DNA of 64,000 bases from positions 80,333-144,332 of the forward strand of contig JABCYQ010000003.1 in NCBI GenBank assembly GCA_013290125.1, written 5' to 3'. The notes under the pieces were generated by a model, which ran no database searches, was not told where the DNA came from, and saw nothing but the letters and a program-made list of their open reading frames with translations. The stretch is from Vulcanimicrobiota bacterium (lineage in GTDB: Bacteria; Vulcanimicrobiota; Vulcanimicrobiia; Eremiobacterales; Eremiobacteraceae). The position numbers and the translations under genes are program-made. The stretch's first letter is position 1. Each line of letters begins with the position of its first letter. This document shows, piece by piece, positions 25,989 through 33,904 of the stretch.

Positions 25989-27121
25989 TGGCCCGTTAGC
26001 GTGAACGCCTGTCGATGGAGGTAATGGTGCGCCGTGCCATCGCCCAAGAACTTCGCGTAGTACAAGTATCCGGTCCGGCGCGTGATCTCATCGGAAGGTT
26101 CACTCGGACTCACAAGCGTCGGATCCCAGTTTCTTGGGTTCGCATTGGTTGCCTTAGCGTCTGGATACGGCGCGGGCAATGCGACGACACCCTTGGACCA
26201 ATTGAGAAGATCGGGCGAGGTGAGGACATAGATCCCGCCGTTCCCGACCATCGCCATCAGATATTGATGCAGATACGTATTGTATGAGAGGTCCGGTTGC
26301 CGTTCGTCGCGGGGCACGCTGGGGTCAAGAACAATATTCAGCGGCGTGAATGCGCCGCCAATCCCGGCGGAACTGAACGATCCCTGATCGTACTTCTGCC
26401 AGCTTCCGGGATCGCCGTCGCTCCCAATCGCCGCGCGCGCTATGCCATAACCGCTGACGCCGCTCTGCAGATCGATCTCGCGAAAGATGACGTAGATAAA
26501 GCCGTGCATTTCAACAGCCGTCGGCGTTAAGGCCCCCGCCCCGGTCGGCGTTTGCGTCGGCTGCTGCGGGTCATGACCCGAGATGATTTCGCCTTCGCGT
26601 TGCCACGTGAGGCCGCCGTCCTGAGAGCGAGCCAACCCGACACCGGCATAAAACGGCAGGCCCTGATAATCGATGCCGCTGAAAAGATGGTTCTCGGCGT
26701 GGTAGATCATCAGAAGATCTTTGCCGTTCGCCGCGGGAAAGATGCTGCCCGGACCGGCATAGTCTGCATCGAATGCGGTCGTGCCAGCGCCGGACGGCGT
26801 GAAAACCGTCGTCGGCGCCCCGAGCGCGAAAAGATCCGGCGTCCGGAACAAATACGTCCCGTACGCACCGCCGGCTGAAACCCACAGTTTGAACAATCCG
26901 TCGGGCTGCCGCATAAATGGCATGTGTAAGTCGGGTGTATATTGCATGCCGGGCGATCCAGGCGGGATCACGTTGCGTTCACCGCCGCTGATCGTGATCG
27001 CTGTCAGCGTCAGCGCCGACGGCGCTTTTGCACTCGGCGTCGCGGAGCCGGCGCACCCCGGGGAAGCCGCGAACGCGAGAATGCCCGCCAATAGCGGGGC
27101 TGTCATGTGACGGGCGCTCAT
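25985..27121 (-). CDS. exported sialidase-like five-blade propeller protein
   Basis: 378 residues from the ATG at 27121. The frame is open 50 codons further up, but that part is basic and non-signal-like. The N-terminus (TAPLLAGILAFAASPGCAG) is a signal peptide with a possible lipobox Cys. The mature part has glycoside-hydrolase-type propeller features: YTPDLHMPFMRQPDGLFKLW, GVGLARSQDGGLTWQREG (an Asp-box SxDGGxTW), HGFIYVIFRE, VLDPSVPRDERQPDLSYN and YVLTSPDLLNWS. A GH-like carbohydrate-active or binding role is likely; catalytic residues are not assignable by eye. Confidence 0.75.
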   Translation of the reverse strand: MSARHMTAPLLAGILAFAASPGCAGSATPSAKAPSALTLTAITISGGERNVIPPGSPGMQYTPDLHMPFMRQPDGLFKLWVSAGGAYGTYLFRTPDLFALGAPTTVFTPSGAGTTAFDADYAGPGSIFPAANGKDLLMIYHAENHLFSGIDYQGLPFYAGVGLARSQDGGLTWQREGEIISGHDPQQPTQTPTGAGALTPTAVEMHGFIYVIFREIDLQSGVSGYGIARAAIGSDGDPGSWQKYDQGSFSSAGIGGAFTPLNIVLDPSVPRDERQPDLSYNTYLHQYLMAMVGNGGIYVLTSPDLLNWSKGVVALPAPYPDAKATNANPRNWDPTLVSPSEPSDEITRRTGYLYYAKFLGDGTAHHYLHRQAFTLTGH

Positions 27122-27222
27122 CGCACGTTTCTCATGCCGGATAGAACGTAAACGGCGACGGTAGACGTTCCAGCCGCATACACCGGATTTGAACCAGGCT
27201 AACAAGAACAACGCGGCGACAC

Positions 27223-29997
27223 ATGACGGAGACCCCGCTTGCCCGGCAATCCAATCTCCCGCCCGCCGCAATACCGACGGGCTTGGTCGCGTTTCTCTTC
27301 ACCGACATCGAAGGCTCGACCAAGCGCTGGGAGCAAAAGCCGGAAGCGATGCAGGCGGCCGTTGCCCGGCACGAATTCTTGATCCGCAAAGCGATTCAAC
27401 ACTACGATGGCTATGTCTTCAAAACCGTCGGCGATGCGTTCTGCGCCGCATTCCACAGTTCGCAGCAGGCGGTTGACGCAGCCCTTGCGGCGCAGCGTGC
27501 CTTATATAAGGAAGATTTCACAGCGGTCGACGGGTTACAGGTCCGGATCGGCATCCACGTCGGGAACGCAGAGGAGCGCGAGGGCGACTATTTTGGCCCC
27601 ACCGTAAACCGGGTCGCGCGGCTGATGTCGATCGGGCACGGCGGCCAGGTGCTTATCTCAGATGCGGTTCGCGAACAGATACGAGCGCTGATTCCAAAGG
27701 ACGCAGAACTCACCGACCTCGGACTGCGCCGGCTTAAAGACCTGATGCGGCCCGAACATGTCTGGCAAGTGACGATCGCCGGTCTGCCGGCGGATTTTGC
27801 GCCGCTCACGTCGCTTGACGCCCGGCCCAACAATCTTCCGATCCAATCCACGCCGTTGCTTGGTCGCGACGGCGAAGTCGTCGTCGTCAAACAGATACTC
27901 GCTTCACGTCAGTGCGTGACGATTTCTGGTGCGGGCGGGGTCGGCAAGACGCGACTGGCCGTCCAGGTCGGCGCCGACTTGATCGACCATTTCGAGCAAG
28001 GCGCATGGTTTGTCGACTTGGCGCCGATCTCCGACGCTGGACTCGTGCCTAGCGTCGTCGCACAAGCCCTGGAGGTGAAACAGTCGGGCGATTCCGTCGA
28101 ATCGTCCGTATTGCAAGCGCTCAAGCGCAAACAACTGCTCCTGATCCTCGACAACTGCGAGCATCTGCTCGATTCGACTGCTCCGTTTGCCGACGCGATC
28201 CTCAAGAACTGTCCGCAAGTCCAGGTCCTGGCCACGTCGCGCCAACCGCTCGGCATCGCAGGCGAACACGTGCACCGCTTGCCGTCGCTCGAAGTACCGG
28301 ACGCATCGGCAAAGATCGGCGTCGACGATATACAGCGGTTTGGCGCAACGGCACTTTTCGCGGATCGTGCCGCGGCTGCTGATAGTCGATTCGCCCTGAC
28401 CGACGACACGGCGGTCATCGTCGCCGATATCTGCCGTCGTCTCGACGGCATCCCGCTCGCGATCGAGCTCGCTGCCGCACGCGTCAAAGTGTTATCCTTG
28501 CGCAATCTCGCGGTGCGCGTGGACGAGCGATTCATGGTGCTCACGGGCGGAAATCGCACGGCTCTGCCGCGACAAAAGACGCTCCGTGCGATGATCGACT
28601 GGAGCTACGGCTTGCTCGATGCGCGAGAGCAGACGCTTTTCAATCGGCTGGGCATCTTCGCGGGCGGATTTGGCTTGGACGCCGTTGTTGCTGTCTGCAA
28701 CGGCGAGGACATCGACGAAGCAGACGTGCTAGATCTGCTTTCGTCTTTGATCGACAAGTCGCTCATCTCTGCGGACACGAGCGGCGACCACGAGCGATAC
28801 CGCTTGTTGGAATCCACTCGCGCCTATGCTCTCGAAAAGCTCGGAGCCTTGGGCCAGCAAGACGCGCTCGCTTTGCGGCACGCGACGTACTTCCGCCTTT
28901 TCGCCCACGCGGCGTATGCGACCAGCAGAGCGCTGCCGAGCGAAAGGTGGCTGCCCGACCAGGAACCGGAGATCGACAATCTCCGCGCGGCGCTCGGTTG
29001 GTCGCTGCAGCAAGGTCATGACGCGGAAACGGGGGCGGAGATCGCTGGCGCGTGTGTCCAGCTATGGTCGGCGGCCGGTCTTACCGCGGAGGCGCGCAAT
29101 TGGGTGAGTTCGGCGCTTGAGCGCGTTGACGCTGACGCGCGTCCCCTCGTCGCCGCGCCGTTGTGGCTCGCGCTCGCGACTCTCGGAACCAGCGAGCAAT
29201 CCTACGAGCTGGCCGTCCGCGCCCAGAACGTGTTCGAGCAGGGCCACGACGAGGCCGGAACCGCCGACGCTCTCTACTCGGTCGCTTGGCAAAGCGCGGA
29301 GGCAGGTCGGCTGGACGAAGCGGAAGCCGCGGTCACGCGGGCGCTCGAGATCTACCGCAGATCGGGCCCTGAGTTGCTGCTCGCGAGGTGCCTCTCCATG
29401 CAGGCGATCGTCGCCCAGCATCGCGGTGACTACGACACCTCGCGTGCGCTTCTGCGGGATGCACTTGCGAGATTTCGAGCATACGGCGACGAGCGGCGCG
29501 TTGGCGGCGTGCTCACGAACCTCGGAGGGACAGAATTCCTAGCCGGCGATCTCGTGGCTGCGCAACGCTGCTTTGTCGAGTCGTTGGAGATCCTGTCGCG
29601 CCGAAAAAACGCGCTGGATCTGACGATTGTCCAGGGCAACATGGCCATGACTCTTATAGCGATGGACGATATCGCGGGCGCACGCGAAGCGGCTCGAGCC
29701 GCGATGGGCCATGCGATAGCGACGCGCGACGAGACGCACACCGCGGACATCACGATTTACCTGGCGTGCGTCGCAGCCCGCACCGATCGGATGGTCGAGG
29801 CCGCTCGCCTGTTCGGATTCTGTCGCCACCAATATGGATCGGTGGGCCTTATAAGAAAAATGGATGCATTTACACCGGCGATCTGGTTAGCGAAGTGGCT
29901 CGGGGATCGATTGGACGCGACTGAGATCGAGCGATTGGCGACTGAGGGAGCCGCGTGGCCCGAAAAACGCGCGATCGAAGAAGCTCTAAAGATCTAG
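27223..29997 (+). CDS. class III nucleotidyl cyclase - STAND ATPase - TPR regulator
   Basis: 924 residues. Residues 20-185 are a class III cyclase domain: FTDIEGST (metal Asp28) and KTVGDAF (Asp71, with Lys67 in the base-recognition position). This is followed by a STAND/AfsR-like ATPase with Walker A ISGAGGVGKT (about 234-243), Walker B LLLILDNCEH and the RLDGIPLAIELAAARVKVLS motif. The C-terminal half carries TPR-like helices (AGRLDEAEAAVTRALEIYRR). Such proteins couple a ligand-sensing TPR scaffold to ATPase switching and possibly cyclic-nucleotide synthesis. The next gene starts at the following base. Confidence 0.9.
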   Translation: MTETPLARQSNLPPAAIPTGLVAFLFTDIEGSTKRWEQKPEAMQAAVARHEFLIRKAIQHYDGYVFKTVGDAFCAAFHSSQQAVDAALAAQRALYKEDFTAVDGLQVRIGIHVGNAEEREGDYFGPTVNRVARLMSIGHGGQVLISDAVREQIRALIPKDAELTDLGLRRLKDLMRPEHVWQVTIAGLPADFAPLTSLDARPNNLPIQSTPLLGRDGEVVVVKQILASRQCVTISGAGGVGKTRLAVQVGADLIDHFEQGAWFVDLAPISDAGLVPSVVAQALEVKQSGDSVESSVLQALKRKQLLLILDNCEHLLDSTAPFADAILKNCPQVQVLATSRQPLGIAGEHVHRLPSLEVPDASAKIGVDDIQRFGATALFADRAAAADSRFALTDDTAVIVADICRRLDGIPLAIELAAARVKVLSLRNLAVRVDERFMVLTGGNRTALPRQKTLRAMIDWSYGLLDAREQTLFNRLGIFAGGFGLDAVVAVCNGEDIDEADVLDLLSSLIDKSLISADTSGDHERYRLLESTRAYALEKLGALGQQDALALRHATYFRLFAHAAYATSRALPSERWLPDQEPEIDNLRAALGWSLQQGHDAETGAEIAGACVQLWSAAGLTAEARNWVSSALERVDADARPLVAAPLWLALATLGTSEQSYELAVRAQNVFEQGHDEAGTADALYSVAWQSAEAGRLDEAEAAVTRALEIYRRSGPELLLARCLSMQAIVAQHRGDYDTSRALLRDALARFRAYGDERRVGGVLTNLGGTEFLAGDLVAAQRCFVESLEILSRRKNALDLTIVQGNMAMTLIAMDDIAGAREAARAAMGHAIATRDETHTADITIYLACVAARTDRMVEAARLFGFCRHQYGSVGLIRKMDAFTPAIWLAKWLGDRLDATEIERLATEGAAWPEKRAIEEALKI

Positions 29998-31065
29998 GTG
30001 TTCAACAGACGGGTCATCTTTCTCATCCACCAATATTTGGGTTTCACTCTCGGCATCTATTTCGTCGTGATCTGCGCAACGGGCGCCGCGTTGATCCTCT
30101 TCGAGAATCGCATCGACGGTTTTCGCGATTTCCCGGTCCGTCACGTGACGCCCACGGGGGCGACGCAGACGCTCGCAACGATGCTAGCGACCGTTGAGAG
30201 AACGTATCCGGGTGAAAAGCCCACACACATCCTCAAGTCGTGCGATCGCGGCTGCACGTACGACTTCAGCTTCGCTCGCGATGCCGGAGATCGACTCGAC
30301 GTTCTCGTCAATCCTTATTCCGGCAACATCGAACAGAGCGCGCTCTGGAGCCGATCCATCGTCGGTTTTCTCTACGATTTCCATGCCAATCTGCTTTCCG
30401 GCGACACGGGATCGACGGTCAATTCCACGATCGGACTCGTCGCTCTACTCATGTTCCTCACCGGACTCTCTCTGTGGCCTGGTTGGGCTAAAATCTCTCG
30501 GGGGTTTTCGATTCAGTACCGACTCGGTCCGTGGCGGACAAGTTTCGACCTGCATAAGGTCACGGGCATCGTGTGCGTGACCTTCTTTATCTTTATCGTT
30601 TTGACTGGCGTCGCGACCGTTTTTCTTGCCGAGCCTCCCGCTGTTGTGGTACCGGCAATTTCATCGAGTAAAAGAACGCCAATGACCCTTGACGCTCTCG
30701 TCGCCGCCGCGGATCGAGCACTTCCCGGCGAGATCACGATGATCTATCCGCCGGCTGACGCCAGCGCTTCGCTGCGCATCCGAAAAGTGGTGCCGGGAGA
30801 TCCCGATCCGTACGGATGGAGCTACGTCTCCGTCGATCAGTACAATGGAAAGATCACGGCGGTTGACGACGCGAGCAAATGGCCCCTCGCTTGGCGCATC
30901 TATTCCTACTTCTATCCATTGCATATCGGATCGGTCGGCGGCCTCGCCATTCGGTATGTATACGTCACACTGGCCTGCGCCCCGATATTGCTCTATCTCA
31001 CCGCCTTTCTGATGTGGTTGAATAGATTAAAACGCGATGAGGAGGCTGCTGCCGCTCATCTGTAA
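29998..31065 (+). CDS. PepSY-associated transmembrane protein
   Basis: 355 residues. It starts with GTG immediately after the stop of the cyclase-STAND gene, so translation may be coupled. Four main hydrophobic segments (about 8-32, 142-160, 190-215, 315-340) frame two periplasmic PepSY-like portions. Typical marks are LIHQYLGFTLGIYFVVICATGAALILFE, FHANLLSGDTGS, LFLTGLSLWPGW, DLHKVTGIV and SYFYPLHIGSVGG with conserved His. Family members are often linked to iron uptake or ferric-siderophore reduction, or to peptidase inhibition; which applies here cannot be told. Confidence 0.85.
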   Translation: MFNRRVIFLIHQYLGFTLGIYFVVICATGAALILFENRIDGFRDFPVRHVTPTGATQTLATMLATVERTYPGEKPTHILKSCDRGCTYDFSFARDAGDRLDVLVNPYSGNIEQSALWSRSIVGFLYDFHANLLSGDTGSTVNSTIGLVALLMFLTGLSLWPGWAKISRGFSIQYRLGPWRTSFDLHKVTGIVCVTFFIFIVLTGVATVFLAEPPAVVVPAISSSKRTPMTLDALVAAADRALPGEITMIYPPADASASLRIRKVVPGDPDPYGWSYVSVDQYNGKITAVDDASKWPLAWRIYSYFYPLHIGSVGGLAIRYVYVTLACAPILLYLTAFLMWLNRLKRDEEAAAAHL

Positions 31066-31142
31066 TACAAGGGTGCGCTCGGGCGGCGGTAAAACGTGGG
31101 ATTGACGCAAGCGACATCGGGAGAATCGGAAAGGCGGTCACT

Positions 31143-31811
31143 GTGATAACGCAAGGGAAAACTAGAGCAGTATTTCTCACCGGCATTCTTTTGGCTGCCG
31201 TGTGCGGCCTAAGCGCGGCAGCTCGAGCCGACGAGGGGCCAACGTACGACGGCCCGATCTCCCCGCCCGAAGCACAATTCATCGCGTCGATTCAGAGCGA
31301 CCTATACAACCGTTTCAAACACGCGAGCGATGCGGAGAAAGCGGGCTACGTCCGCTACACCAGCGCGGACGAAACGGGTGCGATCAGCTACGCGAACCGG
31401 CAATGGGTCTCTGATCCCACGCATCCAAGTCAGCTCTGGTACGACAACGGCGGCAACATTCTCGGTGCCGATTTTTCCGTGCCGCGGCCGAATGGCGAAG
31501 CGCGCCCGCACCTGTGGGGCATAGATCCCGGGCGCTGGGTCGAGTTTGAGGGGCATGTCCACTACGTACTGAAAGATCCCTCGACAGGAGCCCTAAGCTA
31601 CGACCACTGGATTTGGAATCACGACTTCGTTGCGGGCGGCGGCAGCCTTGACAACCCGTCCGCCGACACCGTCGTAAGTCTCGGAAAGGCCAAGAGCGCC
31701 GTGGACGTCGTCACCGTCTTTGAATTTCCCACGATCTGGGATCTCATCGTCTGGGTGAAACCGAATCCTGACGGCGCTTTCGCATACAAGAATCCCACGG
31801 TGACGCCGTAG
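31143..31811 (+). CDS. exported protein of unknown function
   Basis: 222 residues from a GTG at 31143. There is a clear signal peptide (VFLTGILLAAVCGLSAAARA). The mature part is rich in Trp, Tyr, His and Asp (NRQWVSDPTHPSQLWYDNGG, RPHLWGIDPGRWVEFEGHVHYV, SYDHWIWNHDFVAGGG). The family is not recognised; the clustered His/Asp could bind a metal, which is speculation. It lies 78 bp behind the PepSY gene and could share its transcript. Confidence 0.6.
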   Translation: MITQGKTRAVFLTGILLAAVCGLSAAARADEGPTYDGPISPPEAQFIASIQSDLYNRFKHASDAEKAGYVRYTSADETGAISYANRQWVSDPTHPSQLWYDNGGNILGADFSVPRPNGEARPHLWGIDPGRWVEFEGHVHYVLKDPSTGALSYDHWIWNHDFVAGGGSLDNPSADTVVSLGKAKSAVDVVTVFEFPTIWDLIVWVKPNPDGAFAYKNPTVTP

Positions 31812-31843
31812 GATCGCACGTGATTTCAGTAGCTCGAAAGTGC

Positions 31844-32323
31844 TTATGGAGCCGCGTTGATCTCGATGAGCCACGTTCCGTTTTTTTGTCGGCGCCACAC
31901 GGTGAGATAGTCGCCGCCGCTTGCGATTTTTCGGCCGTGTATTTCGATCATGCTGCTGCAGTGCCCGGCTTCGTAGGCTTGATCGCCGTCCTGCGCGAGA
32001 TGGTCCGTTCGGCAGTTTCCACTGAGGAAATGCACTTTGGTCAGGATATTCGCGATGTGAGCCTGGATTTGGGCGCGGCCGGTTAAGATATGCGGGCCCG
32101 GACCGATGAAGATGGCCGATAGTTCGTACGGAGCGGCGGCTGCGCGAGCATCGCCTCGAGCCAGCGCAACTTCGTAGGCCGAGTTGTCGGCTGCGATAGT
32201 GGCAAGTAGTACGCTATCGATTTTTTGCGCAGGCTCGGCTGGCGTGGATGCAGCGTGGCTGGCCGTCGAAAAAAGCGACGACGCAACACCAAACCCGAGC
32301 GCGGCCAAGGCGATCCGTCTCAT
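31844..32323 (-). CDS. exported SnoaL/DUF4440-like (NTF2-fold) protein
   Basis: 159 residues from the ATG at 32323. A signal peptide covers about 1-24. The mature domain matches the small NTF2-like fold: TIAADNSAYEVALARGDARAAAAPYELSAIFIG, TGRAQIQAHIANIL, GHCSSMIEIHG and DYLTVWRRQKNGTWLIEINAAP. Members bind or turn over small molecules in a conical cavity; the substrate is unknown. The start is only 20 bp from that of the divergent DsrE-like gene. Confidence 0.8.
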   Translation of the reverse strand: MRRIALAALGFGVASSLFSTASHAASTPAEPAQKIDSVLLATIAADNSAYEVALARGDARAAAAPYELSAIFIGPGPHILTGRAQIQAHIANILTKVHFLSGNCRTDHLAQDGDQAYEAGHCSSMIEIHGRKIASGGDYLTVWRRQKNGTWLIEINAAP

Positions 32324-32343
32324 GTAGGCCAAGTTCCATTTTG

Positions 32344-32706
32344 ATGTACAAAGTCTTGTTCAAAAGTGCTTGGGGTTCGGATGATCCGACCAAGGCCGCT
32401 TTTGCTTTTCTCCACGCAAACGCATTTGCCGAGGCCGGACACGAGTGTCAGATCTTCTTGCTCGATGAGGCGGTTTCGTTGATGCGCAGCCCCGTAGCCG
32501 AATCGGTCGTGCCAGTCGGATGGCCCCCGCTCGGTGAAGCGCTTGCGAGAGCGATCTCGCTTGGCATACGGATCCACGTCTGAACAGCTTGCTCCAGGGC
32601 CCGTGGGGTCCTTGATGCAGACCTAGTAGCAAAAAACGCAGCGTTTGCGGCACCGGCTACGCTCATAAACCTCGTGGAGTGGGCCGACAAGATCATGAGC
32701 GAGTAG
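32344..32706 (+). CDS. DsrE-family protein, candidate selenoprotein with in-frame UGA (Sec80)
   Basis: The ATG at 32344 opens 79 sense codons typical of DsrE-like proteins (MYKVLFKSAWGSDDPTKAAFAF, PPLGEALARAISLGIRIHV). Then comes TGA at 32581-32583, followed in frame by TACSRARGVLDADLVAKNA, WADKIMSE and a TAG at 32704. Relatives have Cys where the TGA lies (IxVCxxCxRARG), so reading UGA as selenocysteine gives a 120-residue UxxC redox protein. A hairpin with its loop about 20 nt after the UGA fits a bacterial SECIS. DsrE-fold proteins handle sulfur on reactive Cys. The alternative is a single nonsense mutation. No sel genes are in the window. Confidence 0.75.
32589..32620 (+). promoter_or_regulatory. 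putative bacterial SECIS hairpin inside the DsrE-like gene
   Basis: Upper stem: CAGGGCCC (32595-32602) pairs with GGGTCCTTG (32606-32614) around a small GTG loop, with one bulged T. After a 2x2 internal loop a lower stem TTGC/GCAG continues. The loop G bases lie 20-22 nt behind the UGA, within the spacing used by bacterial SelB. Confidence 0.6.
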
Positions 32707-32708
32707 GT

Positions 32709-33080
32709 TTAGCGAATTATCGAACAGGTCGTTGTGTCGCCTTCGCATGGACAACCGATCGACTCTTCGAGACGCCGCTTCATCTCTTGCGCCTCGATCA
32801 TCAAGGCGTCCAGCTCCGCGATGCGCCGATGAAGGACGCCAAGCACCACTTCACGTCCGACCGTTGATCCGCGTGGCTGCGACGTTATGGTCGCTAGGCC
32901 CCGAATAGTGATACCCGCCCGCCGAAAAAAGCGCAGGATCTTCAGCTGATCGACGGCATTGTCGTCGTATTCGCGCACGCCGCGCCTGCGAGGCGGCCGG
33001 GGCAGGAGACCTGCGGCCTCATAATATCGGATCGCAGATTGTGCGACTCCAGCCTTTTTTGCGACTTGTCCGATCGTCAT
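32709..33080 (-). CDS. MerR-family transcription regulator with C-terminal Cys cluster
   Basis: 123 residues. The winged-helix DNA-binding part TIGQVAKKAGVAQSAIRYYEAAGLLPRP is classic MerR, followed by a dimer helix (about 75-108). The C-terminal effector end is IGCPCEGDTTTCSIIR, with three Cys that could bind a soft metal or sense redox. AGGGG lies 9 nt before the ATG. It is convergent with the DsrE-like gene (stops 2 bp apart) and divergent from a promoter with the 19-bp spacer that MerR proteins activate by DNA distortion. Confidence 0.9.
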   Translation of the reverse strand: MTIGQVAKKAGVAQSAIRYYEAAGLLPRPPRRRGVREYDDNAVDQLKILRFFRRAGITIRGLATITSQPRGSTVGREVVLGVLHRRIAELDALMIEAQEMKRRLEESIGCPCEGDTTTCSIIR

Positions 33081-33093
33081 TGGAAGCTGCCCC

Positions 33094-33124
33094 TTGACTT
33101 AAAGCGCACTTCAAGTGCTATGTT
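33094..33124 (+). promoter_or_regulatory. MerR-type promoter/operator with 19-bp spacer
   Basis: TTGACT (33094-33099) and TATGTT (33119-33124) are separated by 19 bases that contain the dyad ACTT..AAGT centred on the spacer. This over-long spacer is the hallmark of promoters activated by MerR regulators, one of which starts 14 bp to the left. The target is the small membrane protein at 33135. Confidence 0.75.
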
Positions 33125-33134
33125 CTTTTCTGCT

Positions 33135-33368
33135 ATGCAGAAGATTCAATTTTCAGCTCTCCCAACCCCCGTGAAAATCGCGGTCTGGTTCGCCTTCGTT
33201 CTCGCATGGATGGCACTCGAACGTGAAGTGATCGAGCCCCTTGGCATTTACCATTTCATGCCGTTCTACCGAGTTCAAGGTTTTTGCGTGTGGGACTTTC
33301 TCGTCATCGCCGCGATCACAATCGTGCTCGTTCGAATGAACGCCGCCGTGCCGCGCGGGTCAGGCTAA
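33135..33368 (+). CDS. small two-helix membrane protein, predicted MerR target
   Basis: 77 residues from an ATG only about 10 bases after the -10 box, so the message is nearly leaderless. Two hydrophobic segments (about 11-30 and 48-66) flank a short loop with EREVIEPLGIYHFMPFYR. The family is not recognised. If the MerR regulator senses a metal or oxidant, this protein would be part of that response. It is 64 bp upstream of the DUF2269-like gene, and read-through into the gamma-glutamyltransferase gene is possible. Confidence 0.65.
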   Translation: MQKIQFSALPTPVKIAVWFAFVLAWMALEREVIEPLGIYHFMPFYRVQGFCVWDFLVIAAITIVLVRMNAAVPRGSG

Positions 33369-33432
33369 TCGGTCGAGGCCACGAGGGTATCGTCTCTAGG
33401 GCTTTCCCCGTTCGGCTTCGAACGCCGGTTTT

Positions 33433-33891
33433 ATGAGTATATGGATCGTCTTGCATGTCGTGGCGATGTTCGTGGCGTTTGCGTTCACGACCGGCGTCGG
33501 CATCCACATGACCGCAATCGCCGACACGCTCGATGTTCGAGCCATCCGAACGGCCGTGCGGATCGCCCGACCGATGCAGACGATCGGCATCACAATCATG
33601 CTGGTCGGCGTCGTCTTTGGATTTGTGTCAGCCGCCAGCGCCGGGTTCAGCCTTACGTCGAAGTGGCTCGTCGAGGCCTACGTACTTCTCGCGCTGCTCG
33701 TCGTCATCGGCGTCGCCGTCCACAGGACGTGGTTCGCTAGGCTGGCAAAAGCGGCCGCAGCAAGCGGTGACGATCATGCGTCACCGGAATTATCCGCGGT
33801 TGTCGCTGATCGTTTCGTCCGCATCGCGGGCCCCGTGAGCGGCCTGCTCTGGATCGCTTTGATCACGGTGATGGTGGTCAAGCCATCCTAG
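33433..33891 (+). CDS. DUF2269-like integral membrane protein
   Basis: 152 residues with four transmembrane segments (about 1-22, 48-70, 78-98, 128-150). The pattern WIVLHVVAMFVAFAFTTGVGI, RPMQTIGITIMLVGVVFGFV and KWLVEAYVLLALLVVIGVAV is typical of DUF2269/predicted integral membrane proteins. The biochemical role is unknown. It ends 14 bp before the gamma-glutamyltransferase start and is likely in one operon with it. Confidence 0.75.
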   Translation: MSIWIVLHVVAMFVAFAFTTGVGIHMTAIADTLDVRAIRTAVRIARPMQTIGITIMLVGVVFGFVSAASAGFSLTSKWLVEAYVLLALLVVIGVAVHRTWFARLAKAAAASGDDHASPELSAVVADRFVRIAGPVSGLLWIALITVMVVKPS

Positions 33892-33904
33892 GAGATCGCG
33901 CCCG

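Noticed and set aside
32344..32583. DsrE-like gene as a normal 79-residue protein ending at TGA
   Set aside because: The family continues in frame for another 40 codons with the second motif Cys and the SRARG signature. Truncation would remove the active-site half.
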